From: Sphingobacteriales bacterium
Lineage (GTDB): Bacteria; Bacteroidota; Bacteroidia; Sphingobacteriales; Sphingobacteriaceae
Reading direction: 5' to 3'
Length of the DNA stretch: 64,000 nt
NCBI GenBank assembly: GCA_025353765.1
Contig: JANXOD010000024.1
Location: 1-64,000, forward strand
In this document: piece after piece, positions 1 through 8,826 of the stretch
Position numbering within the stretch: the first letter of the stretch is position 1
Layout of the letters: every line of letters begins with the position of its first letter
Made by a program: the position numbers and the translations under genes
The notes under the pieces: generated by a model
Seen by the model: only the letters and a program-made list of their open reading frames with translations
What the model was told of the DNA's origin: nothing
Database searches by the model: none

Positions 1-1394
1 CGGTACCACCAGATGCATTTGTTCATTCACCAACTTGGTATTATCGGCCTTGGTTAATTCCTTGTTATAAGTTAGGGGCCCTTTTGGAAATGCTTTATCT
101 TCAGAAATCTCTATCACCCATTTATTTTCATAATTAGGGTACATAATTTCTTTCTCCATGCCAATCGGCCAGGGATTTTTCAGGGCACCCTCATTTTCAG
201 GAATTGAGCTAAGCAGCTGGGCAGCCGCCGGACCCAGGCCAATTGCGAAAAAGGCATCCTGAACAGAGTGTAATTCTAAGGAATTAGCACCAAATTGAGC
301 TTTAGCAGCCTGTTCAGCAGCCTCCCGAAAATTTACCCAAGTTGTAGCTTCACCATATGGAGGTAAAAACTCAGTCATGATCCGCCATAGAATTTGCTCG
401 GCATGATTCACTCCAATACCTGCTACACTAAATAAAGACTTTGATTTATCTTGATCTATATGGCCCGAATCTCCAATAGACAAAAGATACAACCAGTAGG
501 GAATAAGAGTAGAATTTTTATGTACCTCCTTGCCTGACTGATCATAATTGGTGCCTTTGTAAGTAGTGGGATAGCCGGAAGTCTTTATGGAAACAGGGCT
601 ACTTGCATCATAATAAATTTTATTTTGTGAACCTTTAAACGTCCAATCGAAAATATAAACAGCGTTGGGGTCTGTTCGTTACTTTTTTGGAAGTTCTGTT
701 GCAAATAAAAATTTTTAGCCAATATTCCGAATGCGTCACCTATTGACTCATGAATATATCCAAGCTCACAATCGCCCTTATACGGCAATCCACGGTATGC
801 CAGTATTTGATGTGTAGTTTCATGGCCTGCTATCTCTAAAGTATAGGCTTGATGCTTTTGATTAAAATGAATACGAGTATTACCCAGAGATATATTAGAT
901 ATACCGCTTGTAGCAGCTTCTCCATCATTCATTCCATTTCCTGCTATGCGTAACGTAAGTGTTTCAGTAGGTATATTGCTAAGGCCAGCGTAACTAAGAC
1001 CTGTAGTAATAATACTTAAATTATGATAGTACTCCAGCACTTTGCAAGTGGTCCAATATGCAGTAACGCCTTCTTCTCCATTAATTACATAATCATTGAT
1101 GATATATGGACCATTGCCACTATTTATTTTGTCATAAAACAAATAGTCGTCACCAGAAGTAGCCGGGTAATTAAGACAAAAACGGGTTTCTATTTTAGGT
1201 ATTGAGTTTGGATTTTGAGGGTCCCGCACATTTTTAAGATAGTATTTGCCATTATCAACATCATGGTATACTTGCACGTCCTGATCATCATAATACAGAG
1301 TATGTAATTTTCGGGTAATCATTTGTGCCTTTATAGCTGATATTGGCACCAAGGCCATAATGAATAGCCAAATACATAAAAATTTATTCATCAT
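1..1394 (-). pseudogene. Secreted M4 (thermolysin-family) metallopeptidase, frameshifted and cut by the window edge
   Basis: The reading frame opens at 1394 with a signal peptide (cleavage near AIKAQ) and carries the zinc site HETTH at about residues 191-195 and the third-ligand motif ESIGD at about 216-220, both diagnostic of M4 peptidases. Near 660-670 the frame is lost: as read it runs on to a stop at 585. The homologous continuation (NAVYIFDWTFKG, later GVNHAEQILWR and the helical C-terminal domain) lies in another frame and stays open to the left edge. One extra C in the CCCC run (GGGG at 667-670 on the plus strand) would rejoin the two. There is no FTP/PepSY propeptide between signal peptide and catalytic domain, which is unusual for secreted M4 enzymes. 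The C-terminus lies outside the window. Either a true pseudogene or a base-calling error. Confidence 0.8.
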
Positions 1395-1735
1395 TTTAAT
1401 TTAATAAAGTATTCCATTTTGTAATAAAAACTGTTCCATTTAATAAATAAAGCATCAGCAAAATAAATCAACAATGATAATAATACTTTAAAATTAGCTG
1501 TAAAAATTATTGACTTGAAATTCTTTTATTCTGATCAACCATAATACTTTATGCTCGAGACCTAATAGATTCGTCTATTTATTTATCAGAATACCCTGAA
1601 AAAGAAAAAGCCCTAATTCTATTAGAATTAAGACTTCATATTTCATATAATTTCCCCATTTGGGAACGGAATAGGGTTTCTTGGTAAATTAGATAAAAAT
1701 ATACTTTCAATTGAAAGTATATTTATTATCAATAG
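1395..1735. other. Intergenic region between the M4 gene and the surface operon
   Basis: This AT-rich gap of 341 bases holds no convincing gene. It contains the palindrome listed separately at 1697-1724. Around 1609-1675 there is a second inverted-repeat area: AATTCTATTAGAATT on the plus strand, and AACCCTA pairing over a long loop with TAGGG followed by CTTTTTC on the minus strand. The latter could be a back-up terminator for the operon to its right. The promoter of the M4 gene should lie near 1400-1440, but I see no clear TAnnTTTG box. Confidence 0.5.
1690..1724 (-). terminator. Rho-independent terminator of the surface operon (28-bp perfect palindrome)
   Basis: Positions 1697-1724 form a perfect 28-bp palindrome centred on TTTCAATTGAAA. 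On the minus strand the hairpin is followed by TTTTATC, and it starts 12 bases after the stop codon at 1736. It therefore fits an intrinsic terminator for the four-gene minus-strand operon. Confidence 0.75.
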
Positions 1736-3748
1736 CTAAAACCGCTTTTTAACTTCTTGCTTTGCCATAGTTATGATAGTAGGAGGTGATTTTAATACTG
1801 GAGGAACTTTTGTTACCTTAAATTCAGTACGACGGTTTAACTGATGTTCTAATTTAGTGCATTCGACACCATCTTTACAGTTATTCAGTAATTCTGTTTC
1901 ACCAAGTCCTAAAGCAGATAATCGTGAAGGTTCTATTCCCCCTGTTTTTAAATACCCGACAGCAGAATTGGCTCTTTTTTGAGACAACCATAAATTATAT
2001 TTAGCCGCTCCGCGAGAGTCTGTATGAGAACGCAATTGTACCGTTACATTAGGTGTAGCGTTCATAAAAACAATTACTTTATTTAATTCGGGCATGGCAT
2101 CCTCACGGATATCCCATTTATTAAAATTATAGTAAATGTCATTTAAATGCACCAGGTAAGCATCTTGTGCTTTCTCTAATTCAAACGTAACATTAAATAC
2201 AGTAGATTCTTTTACATCTTTGGTTGATATTTGGCCTTCTTGCTTAGAATAAAATTTTGCAGAATCGCCTCTTAGGAAATAATCTGTATTTTCTTCCAGT
2301 TCAAAGTGAAATTTCCCTGTATCATCAGAAAGTACCGAGATCTCTTTTCCTGTAGTCTTATTAACCAGGTATACCAATATATTATTGATGGGTAAGTTTG
2401 TGCCTTTGTCCAGCACATGCCCATTTATAGCCAGACTGAGTGGCTGCTTCTCTATCTTTTTAACAGTATTTATAGTAAACCGGTAAATATCATCGAGTCC
2501 CTTCCCTCCTTTACGATTAGATGAAATAAAACCCGACTGTTCGTTTAGAAATAAAATGCCGAAATCATCTTTTGTAGAGTTTAAAGGGCTTTTCAAATTC
2601 TCTGCAACAGCAAAATCAGTATAACTTCCTTTTGCTGAAAAAATATCCAATCCACCCATTCCTATATGCCCTTTTGAGGAGAAATAGAGCTGGCCATCAG
2701 ACCGAACTGATGGAAACACTTCGTCTTCTGTTGTATTCACATTTTCACCGCAGTTTTTTGGTGCTCCCCAAGTACCATCTGCTTGCTTACGCGATGCGTA
2801 AAGATCCATTCCTCCATATCCTCCGGGCATATCTGATGAGAAATACATGATTGTTCCATCAGGGGAGAGTGTAGCATGTTGTACAGAGTAGCTTCCGGTT
2901 GTATTAAAGGGTACTATTTGGGGTTCTCCCCAATCTGCACCAGTTTTAACTGAGTAATAGATGAACTTTCTGGCCTGTTTCTTTTTATCAATATCTATAC
3001 GTGTAAAATACATCCCATTCCCATCGGGAGTAAACACTGCAGGACCATTATGGAATTCGTTATTAATAAGTTTAGGTAGTACCGTTATTTTAGGTGAAGC
3101 CGAATTAAGCGTATCGGCTTCATATAATTTTAGATAAGGATTACCTGTCCAGCCGGACATTTCCTTTTTTTTACCGGTTTCCGTTCCCTGTACATATAAT
3201 CTGTCTGATACAAATACATACCCCGAATTATATTTTACAGGGCAAAAATCAGAATATGAAGAATTTAATAGCAGTTCATTTTCTATACGCACATTGGCAT
3301 CCGGATTTTCTACCCAAACACGGGCAACATCACAGGTGTTTGCCATCTTCTGTGCTTCTTCTGCCTTATTGGGAACAATTTGGGCATATAGCAGGTAGTT
3401 TCTTTTAGCTTCATCAAATTTTCCATTTTCTTTTAGAACATCCGCATAATATTTGTAGTTATTAACATCACAATCTTTAAAAGAAAGTACCCTTTCATAG
3501 GCTTTTTCAGCTAAGTCGGAATTATTTATAAAACGATAACAATTGGCTAATTTTTGTGCAACCTCTAATGAAGGTTTTTTAAGCATGATTTTTTCATAGA
3601 TCACAATCGCATATTTGTAGTCATACTTTTCGTAATATCTATTTGCCTTATCAATACTGTCGGAAAAGATATTTTGAGGCATAAAATATATAAACAAACA
3701 AACTAATAAGGCTAATCCGTTTTTTTGATAATGACTCATTTTTAGCAT
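1736..3748 (-). CDS. PorE-like OmpA-family protein (TPR, beta-propeller, carboxypeptidase-regulatory domain, OmpA_C)
   Basis: A 670-residue secreted protein with a hydrophobic N-terminus (about 10-30). TPR-like helices follow at about 31-150. PD40/WD40-like blades (FTPDGNGMYFTR, LSPDGTIMYFSSD, VRSDGQLYFSSKG) lie at about 165-430. Next come a carboxypeptidase-regulatory-like beta-sandwich at about 440-540 and a C-terminal OmpA domain with YNFNKWDIR and SHTDSRGAAKYNLWLSQKRA, the peptidoglycan-binding signature. This domain order matches PorE, the T9SS component that anchors PorP-associated machinery to peptidoglycan in Porphyromonas. The start is the first ATG (3748); the ATG at 3739 is an alternative. 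It is last in the operon, 10 bases after the PorP/SprF gene. Its role here, linking the outer-membrane protein to the cell wall, is inferred from that family and from context. Confidence 0.85.
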   Translation of the reverse strand: MLKMSHYQKNGLALLVCLFIYFMPQNIFSDSIDKANRYYEKYDYKYAIVIYEKIMLKKPSLEVAQKLANCYRFINNSDLAEKAYERVLSFKDCDVNNYKYYADVLKENGKFDEAKRNYLLYAQIVPNKAEEAQKMANTCDVARVWVENPDANVRIENELLLNSSYSDFCPVKYNSGYVFVSDRLYVQGTETGKKKEMSGWTGNPYLKLYEADTLNSASPKITVLPKLINNEFHNGPAVFTPDGNGMYFTRIDIDKKKQARKFIYYSVKTGADWGEPQIVPFNTTGSYSVQHATLSPDGTIMYFSSDMPGGYGGMDLYASRKQADGTWGAPKNCGENVNTTEDEVFPSVRSDGQLYFSSKGHIGMGGLDIFSAKGSYTDFAVAENLKSPLNSTKDDFGILFLNEQSGFISSNRKGGKGLDDIYRFTINTVKKIEKQPLSLAINGHVLDKGTNLPINNILVYLVNKTTGKEISVLSDDTGKFHFELEENTDYFLRGDSAKFYSKQEGQISTKDVKESTVFNVTFELEKAQDAYLVHLNDIYYNFNKWDIREDAMPELNKVIVFMNATPNVTVQLRSHTDSRGAAKYNLWLSQKRANSAVGYLKTGGIEPSRLSALGLGETELLNNCKDGVECTKLEHQLNRRTEFKVTKVPPVLKSPPTIITMAKQEVKKRF

Positions 3749-3758
3749 ACTTATACAT

Positions 3759-4742
3759 TTAAAAATACCTTGGGGTAGGTAAAGAAATGGTTTTTTTCTT
3801 TGTCTTTAATACTACACCTAATGATATTTCATGTGTTCCATTAGAATAATCACCCAATGAAGATAACAAATAATCATAAGAATAACCCAAACGGAATTTC
3901 TTTGCAACAAACATCTCTACTGTTCCAATCAGGGAGTTTTGTTTAATTAATCCCTTATTAAAATCTGTTTTTTTCAGGAAGTTAAGCCCTGTTCTGTATG
4001 ATGCTCCTAGCCAAACTGTTTCTTTTATTAAAAAAAATGAACTAAAATCAATGTCAGTAGGACTTTTAGCAGCTTCTCTAACCATTATAGAGGGCTTATA
4101 TTTGACATTTTGTGTAAGATCGATCAAATAACCTGCTGTGAAGAAAAACTGTTTCTCCTGCTTTATCATTTGATCTACTCCGGCCTGATGGTAATCCAAT
4201 GTTGGTGCAAGCAAATTGATGACAGATGCACTTGCATAAAGTTTTTTATTGCTGAAATACAATCCAAATTTTGCATCCGGAGTAAAATAAACTTGTTTCC
4301 CTTCATTAAAATTGGGATCATCCGGATTATCAATATGAGCCTGGTTTTCGTCAAGGGTATATTGAGCCATACCCACTGCAAGGCCAAATGCTAAACGGTC
4401 ATCATTTGCTCCAACCTTTATACGATAGGAATAATTAACATATGCGGATGTATGTCCTTGTAATCCTATCTTATCATTCACAATGGCTAAACCCAAACCT
4501 ACTTTTGGATTATTAAAAAAAATACCATCAGCAATGATAGATTGTGTTTTAGGAGCGCCCTGCAAGCCCACCCATTGGTCACGATTTAGTAGACTTATGT
4601 TAAGCTCTCCTTTGTAACCAGCGTAAGCCGGGTTTATAACCAAAGTATTAAACATATACTGGCTATATTGTGCCTCTTGCTGTGCTATAGCATATAACTT
4701 AAGCATAAAAATAAATATGAATGTGAGAAGAACTGTTTTCAT
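3759..4742 (-). CDS. PorP/SprF family type IX secretion outer-membrane protein
   Basis: This 327-residue protein has a signal peptide ending near AIAQQ, followed by the family hallmark QYSQYMFNTLVINPAYAG and then alternating beta-strands of an outer-membrane barrel (LLNRDQWVGLQGAPKTQS, VGLGLAIVNDKIGLQG). PorP/SprF proteins serve as outer-membrane partners for T9SS cargo with type B C-terminal domains, as with SprB and SprF of Flavobacterium johnsoniae. The gene starts one base after the stop of the type B cargo gene and is followed by a PorE-like gene, so a dedicated attachment or export role for its upstream neighbours is likely. Length is normal for the family. Confidence 0.92.
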   Translation of the reverse strand: MKTVLLTFIFIFMLKLYAIAQQEAQYSQYMFNTLVINPAYAGYKGELNISLLNRDQWVGLQGAPKTQSIIADGIFFNNPKVGLGLAIVNDKIGLQGHTSAYVNYSYRIKVGANDDRLAFGLAVGMAQYTLDENQAHIDNPDDPNFNEGKQVYFTPDAKFGLYFSNKKLYASASVINLLAPTLDYHQAGVDQMIKQEKQFFFTAGYLIDLTQNVKYKPSIMVREAAKSPTDIDFSSFFLIKETVWLGASYRTGLNFLKKTDFNKGLIKQNSLIGTVEMFVAKKFRLGYSYDYLLSSLGDYSNGTHEISLGVVLKTKKKTISLPTPRYF

Positions 4743-4743
4743 A

Positions 4744-5952
4744 TTAGTCTTTCTTTAACATCGTAATAAACCCTTTATATACTTTTGGAGCTCCGCTTAT
4801 ATTGACCTTTAAAACATAAAAATAAGTACCCGAATTCATATTCGTTCCATTCCATGCATTATTTAAATTATAGCCCTTTGCCTTAAATACTTCATCACCC
4901 CAACGATTAAATATCCTTAGTTCATTATCGGGAAATAAGTCTATGTTCTTAATAACCCATGTATCATTTTTTCCGTCACCATCTGGCGAGAACCCGTTAA
5001 AAAATGTAAGCGGATCATTTACTGATGCAGATGTGGCAAATGTTACAGGCAGATTTTTTAATACATCCAGAGATTTAAATAATAGTGTACGGTTTAAACC
5101 ATCGCCATAAATACCATCAGAAACGGTGGATGGTGCTGCTTTTTCCCATAAGTTTGAAGAATTATTCCAATTCACTAATTGAGTAAAAGTATCTTCTCCT
5201 GAAGTCTGCTGGTAAAATTTAGCATTGATAGTAGAAGAACCACTTTCCTGGTTTAGGATATAGTAATATTGATCGAAAACAAGATCAATATCCTCTCTTT
5301 TATTAGTTGTATTATATCCTGAATTCGATGGACTTTCATCTAAAAAAGTAATGGCAAAATTATTTATATCAGAATTTAAAGGCTCCACAGATACAGGACG
5401 ATAAAGCGGACTCGCAGATAATGAGGATCCTAAAGGAAATACATAAGGATCTGTATTATTGGTATTACGAATTAATTTCCCTTTTTGGTCTGTGCTTACA
5501 AAACCTGTACTTCGGAAAATAGCATCATTTAAAGGATTTAAAACAGATATAGTGTATTGATCAGCTTTTAATTCCTTATCATTCAGAAACAATTTTTGTG
5601 TAACATCAATATCTGCTGTTAAGGTTTTGTTTCCGTTACCCGATAGATTTAAATCAGAAAATGTCGTTTTATTTGATCCTCCAATATGTTGGTTGCCTCC
5701 TGTTAAATCAGTTAAGCCAACGGAGCGACTGTCAAACACAGTTGAACCAGGATCATTATTAAACCAATCGCCCTGGATAGTTATTTTGCCCTTATTGAAT
5801 ACATTACCGGCTATGTGCTTATAATCACCCGATACAAAAACAACCGCATTATTATCAATAAATATTTTCTCGCCGGTATTTGCCAGCTGCGCCTTCGCTG
5901 TGCTTAAAAAACATCCAGAAAGACTAATTATAAATAGTGCTCTTTTTAACAT
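4744..5952 (-). CDS. Secreted protein with gliding-motility-type (CHU_C, type B) T9SS sorting domain
   Basis: This 402-residue protein has a signal peptide (cleavage near AKAQ). Its N-terminal and middle part is beta-rich with many Asn, Gly and Ser residues and matches no enzyme I know. The last 85 or so residues are a type B C-terminal domain: FFNGFSPDGDGKNDTWVIKN, then LRIFNRWGDEVFKAKGY, then GTYFYVLKV. Proteins with this domain are exported by T9SS and held at the surface by PorP/SprF-like partners, the next gene downstream. It lies 3 bases after the collagen-like gene and one base before porP/sprF, so co-translation is likely. Plausible roles are an adhesin or an assembly factor for the collagen-like protein; its function is not otherwise readable. 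Confidence 0.85.
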   Translation of the reverse strand: MLKRALFIISLSGCFLSTAKAQLANTGEKIFIDNNAVVFVSGDYKHIAGNVFNKGKITIQGDWFNNDPGSTVFDSRSVGLTDLTGGNQHIGGSNKTTFSDLNLSGNGNKTLTADIDVTQKLFLNDKELKADQYTISVLNPLNDAIFRSTGFVSTDQKGKLIRNTNNTDPYVFPLGSSLSASPLYRPVSVEPLNSDINNFAITFLDESPSNSGYNTTNKREDIDLVFDQYYYILNQESGSSTINAKFYQQTSGEDTFTQLVNWNNSSNLWEKAAPSTVSDGIYGDGLNRTLLFKSLDVLKNLPVTFATSASVNDPLTFFNGFSPDGDGKNDTWVIKNIDLFPDNELRIFNRWGDEVFKAKGYNLNNAWNGTNMNSGTYFYVLKVNISGAPKVYKGFITMLKKD

Positions 5953-5955
5953 GGT

Positions 5956-7773
5956 CTATTGAATTACTGTAATAAAATAATTCATAGACACCATATCAAT
6001 AGGCGCCCCACTCACATTGGTAAACTTCACCTCAACAGTACTTGCTACTGATATTCTTGAGTAAGCTATAATTAGTCCATCTGTTAATGCTATGGCTGGA
6101 TTTATTGTTACAGATGAACCCACTACAGCATTAGAAACTGCAAAATTCTGTATAAATGAAGCTCCGGATGCTATCAAGGGAAGATCTATATTATTAGCAG
6201 TACCTTTAATTATATTGTTAAGTAAGCTACCATTTGATCCAAATTTGAATGTACCTTTCACCTCTAATTTAGCAGTGGGAAGAATGGTACCTATACCAAT
6301 ATTACCTCCTGTCGTAATTCGCATACGCTCATTGTTATTAGCCGCTAACACAAAGTCAAAATTATTTCGAGTTCCTATAAAATCAGCAGAACCAATATCA
6401 TTTCCATTTGTTAGCCATACATTATTAGGTGTAGGCCCAACAGGACCTTTGATATTACCTGTTTTTACCCAGGCTCCGGATTGTTTTTCATAAACATCAC
6501 CTGTAAAAACATCTAAATAAAAATCGCCATCAACTCCTGAACTGGGATCTGGAGCTCCACTATTTGAGGTTAATGCTGCTCCGTTTATACCCGGGTCACC
6601 TTGTACACCCTGATCTCCTTTATCGCCCTTAACTCCCTGTATACCCTGTGGTCCAATCGGACCAGTAGATCCCTGAGGGCCAGTCGCTCCGGTTAAGCCT
6701 TGAGAGCCAGTCGCTCCGGTTAAGCCTTGAGGACCTATAGGACCAGTGGAACCTTGAGGGCCAGTTGCTCCGGTTAATCCTTGAGAACCTGTAGGGCCAG
6801 TCAATCCCTGAGGGCCTATCGGACCAGTAGAGCCTTGGGGGCCAGTTGCTCCAGTTAATCCTTGAGAGCCAGTTGCTCCGGTTAATCCCTGAGAGCCAGT
6901 CGGACCAATAGGACCTTGAGGACCAGTTGCTCCAGTTAAACCAATCGGGCCGGTAGAACCGGTTAAGCCTTGTGGGCCAGAGGGGCCGGCAGAGCCTTGT
7001 GGGCCGGTTAATCCTATCGGGCCAGTTGCACCCGTTAAGCCTTGAGGGCCTATTGGACCGGCAGAACCTTGGGGGCCTGTTGCACCCGTTAAACCTATCG
7101 GACCAGTTGCACCTGTTAAGCCTTGGGGGCCTATCGGACCAGCAGAACCTTGAGGGCCTGTTAATCCAATATCACCCTGGTCACCTTTATCACCTTTTAT
7201 TCCCTGTATACCCTGTGGACCTATAGGACCAGTTAAGCCAATATCTCCTTGGTCTCCTTTTATTCCCTGTATGCCCTGTGGACCTATCGGACCAGTCAAA
7301 CCTATCGGACCGCTTAAGCCGATATCACCTTGGTCTCCTTTTATTCCCTGTATACCTTGTGGACCTATCGGACCAGTTAATCCAATCGGACCAGTTAATC
7401 CGATATTACCCTGTATTCCTTGGGGACCCATAGCTCCGTTAGATACATCATACCATTTATCATTCAGCCAGAAGTTAAACCGGTTAGCATCTGTATTATA
7501 AATAAGCATTCCGTTAATAGCTGTATTTGTTGTTCCATCGGTTTCAATTTGAGCATCACGTTGAGCTTGTGTTAGTCGCGGAATTAAAATTCCCTTAGAA
7601 ATAGAGGAAATATCAAGAATAGCTTTTGTATTAGGAGTTTCTGTTCCAATTCCAACAGATCCATTTTGAGCTAAAAGCTGAGTTTTAAAACTAAATAGGA
7701 GAAAAACTAGCAATGTGGAAAACTTAATCCAATTGCTTTTTAATTGTATGATTTGTAGTAAATATCTGTTCAT
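5956..7773 (-). CDS. Collagen-like (Gly-X-Y) repeat surface protein
   Basis: A 605-residue protein with a signal peptide (cleavage near LLAQ). An N-terminal segment of a type common in Bacteroidota surface proteins ([33 protein letters not shown]) follows. Residues about 113-395 are a nearly unbroken run of some 90 Gly-X-Y triplets built from [29 protein letters not shown] and similar blocks. The C-terminal 200 residues hold a linker ([19 protein letters not shown]), [17 protein letters not shown] and a small beta domain. There is no type B or type A sorting domain, so surface attachment may depend on the neighbouring gene products. Bacterial collagen-like stretches form triple helices; trimerisation here is inferred. 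It is first gene of the operon. Start at 7773 chosen because it gives an intact signal peptide. Confidence 0.9.
   Translation of the reverse strand: MNRYLLQIIQLKSNWIKFSTLLVFLLFSFKTQLLAQNGSVGIGTETPNTKAILDISSISKGILIPRLTQAQRDAQIETDGTTNTAINGMLIYNTDANRFNFWLNDKWYDVSNGAMGPQGIQGNIGLTGPIGLTGPIGPQGIQGIKGDQGDIGLSGPIGLTGPIGPQGIQGIKGDQGDIGLTGPIGPQGIQGIKGDKGDQGDIGLTGPQGSAGPIGPQGLTGATGPIGLTGATGPQGSAGPIGPQGLTGATGPIGLTGPQGSAGPSGPQGLTGSTGPIGLTGATGPQGPIGPTGSQGLTGATGSQGLTGATGPQGSTGPIGPQGLTGPTGSQGLTGATGPQGSTGPIGPQGLTGATGSQGLTGATGPQGSTGPIGPQGIQGVKGDKGDQGVQGDPGINGAALTSNSGAPDPSSGVDGDFYLDVFTGDVYEKQSGAWVKTGNIKGPVGPTPNNVWLTNGNDIGSADFIGTRNNFDFVLAANNNERMRITTGGNIGIGTILPTAKLEVKGTFKFGSNGSLLNNIIKGTANNIDLPLIASGASFIQNFAVSNAVVGSSVTINPAIALTDGLIIAYSRISVASTVEVKFTNVSGAPIDMVSMNYFITVIQ
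6590..7436 (-). repeat. DNA repeat tract encoding the collagen-like region
   Basis: About 850 bp made of imperfect 9-, 18- and 27-base units, all multiples of 9 and so in frame, encoding Gly-X-Y triplets. Blocks such as the one encoding [17 protein letters not shown] recur several times at 7160-7430, and [19 protein letters not shown] recurs at 6640-6850. The tract is prone to slippage and unequal recombination, so repeat number may vary between strains. Long open frames on the plus strand here are shadows of the repeat. Confidence 0.85.
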
Positions 7774-7783
7774 ATTGTTGATA

Positions 7784-7832
7784 TTACGGTAAAATAATAA
7801 TCAATTTAAGCATTTTTCCTTAAAGGAAAATG
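7784..7832 (-). promoter_or_regulatory. Leader inverted repeat and 9-codon upstream ORF of the collagen-like operon
   Basis: Positions 7814-7830 are a perfect inverted repeat (TTTTCCTT, one central base, AAGGAAAA), about 40 bases upstream of the start codon at 7773. On the minus strand it is immediately followed by an ATG (7813-7811) that opens a tiny frame, MLKLIIILP, stopping at 7784, 10 bases before the gene. It could be an operator or a translated leader. No clear TAnnTTTG box was found nearby. Confidence 0.3.
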
Positions 7833-7980
7833 TTTTTATTTAATTATAATCTCTGGTTTTTACGCGAAGTAAAGTATATTGTTACAAGTTATTAACATCT
7901 GGCACTTACTAATTTATACTAACACTCCTAGTATTTAAACTACAATAACTAATTTAGCAGCCTCGAATAATTCAAAAATT

Positions 7981-8826
7981 ATGAATTCAGATATAGATAA
8001 ATTACAACAGATTGCAAGCCAGGTTCGGCGTGATATTGTTAGAATGGTTCATGGCTGCCAATCCGGGCATCCGGGTGGCTCCTTAGGATGTGCTGATTTT
8101 TTTGTGGCTTTATACTTCCATATTATGAAACACAAAACAGAGTTTAACATGAATGGCACTAATGAAGATCTATTCTTTTTATCTAATGGACATATTTCAC
8201 CGGTTTGGTACAGTGTTTTAGCACGTTCGGGTTATTTTGAAGTAAGTGAACTGGCTACATTCCGGAAGTTAAATTCCAGATTACAGGGGCATCCTACCAC
8301 ACACGAACATTTACCAGGGATACGCATTGCCTCAGGATCCTTAGGACAGGGAATGTCTGTAGCTATTGGTGCCGCACTCAGTAAAAAATTGAATGGTGAT
8401 GATAGTCTTGTTTTTTCTCTTCATGGTGATGGCGAATTACAGGAAGGCCAGATTTGGGAAGCAGCCCTTTATGCTCCGTATAACAAGGTTGATAACCTGA
8501 TCTCTACCATTGATGTTAATGGACAGCAAATTGATGGTTCTACAGAAAATGTGCTATCTCTTGGCAATCTGCGTGCAAAATGGGAGGCTTTTAACTGGGA
8601 CGTATTGGAAATGAATGGAAATGACATGAATGATGTAGTTCGTGTGCTTGAGTTAGCCAGATCAAAAACGGGTAAAGGAAAACCAATTATGATCCTAATG
8701 CAAACCATGATGGGTAATGGCGTTGATTTTATGATGCATTCTCATAAATGGCATGGAGCAGCTCCTAATGATGAACAATTGGCCAGTGCTTTATCTCAAT
8801 TAGAAGAAACTTTAGGTGACTATTAA
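7981..8826 (+). CDS. Transketolase, N-terminal (thiamine diphosphate-binding) subunit
   Basis: This 281-residue protein is the N-terminal half of transketolase, which transfers two-carbon units between sugar phosphates in the pentose phosphate pathway. GHPGGSLGCADF near the start and the thiamine-diphosphate motif that begins with GDGELQEGQIWEA and ends at DVNGQQ are present, as is HKWHGAAPN near the end. Split transketolases are normal in Bacteroidota. What is odd is that the C-terminal half does not follow directly: a WG-repeat gene begins at the very next base (8827). A weak promoter match, TAATTTAG at 7950-7957, lies upstream. Confidence 0.9.
   Translation: MNSDIDKLQQIASQVRRDIVRMVHGCQSGHPGGSLGCADFFVALYFHIMKHKTEFNMNGTNEDLFFLSNGHISPVWYSVLARSGYFEVSELATFRKLNSRLQGHPTTHEHLPGIRIASGSLGQGMSVAIGAALSKKLNGDDSLVFSLHGDGELQEGQIWEAALYAPYNKVDNLISTIDVNGQQIDGSTENVLSLGNLRAKWEAFNWDVLEMNGNDMNDVVRVLELARSKTGKGKPIMILMQTMMGNGVDFMMHSHKWHGAAPNDEQLASALSQLEETLGDY

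Noticed and set aside
6972-7501. Long plus-strand open frames over the collagen-like gene
   Set aside because: They mirror the Gly-X-Y repeat in the opposite strand and have Pro/Leu/Gln-rich low-complexity products with no family match.
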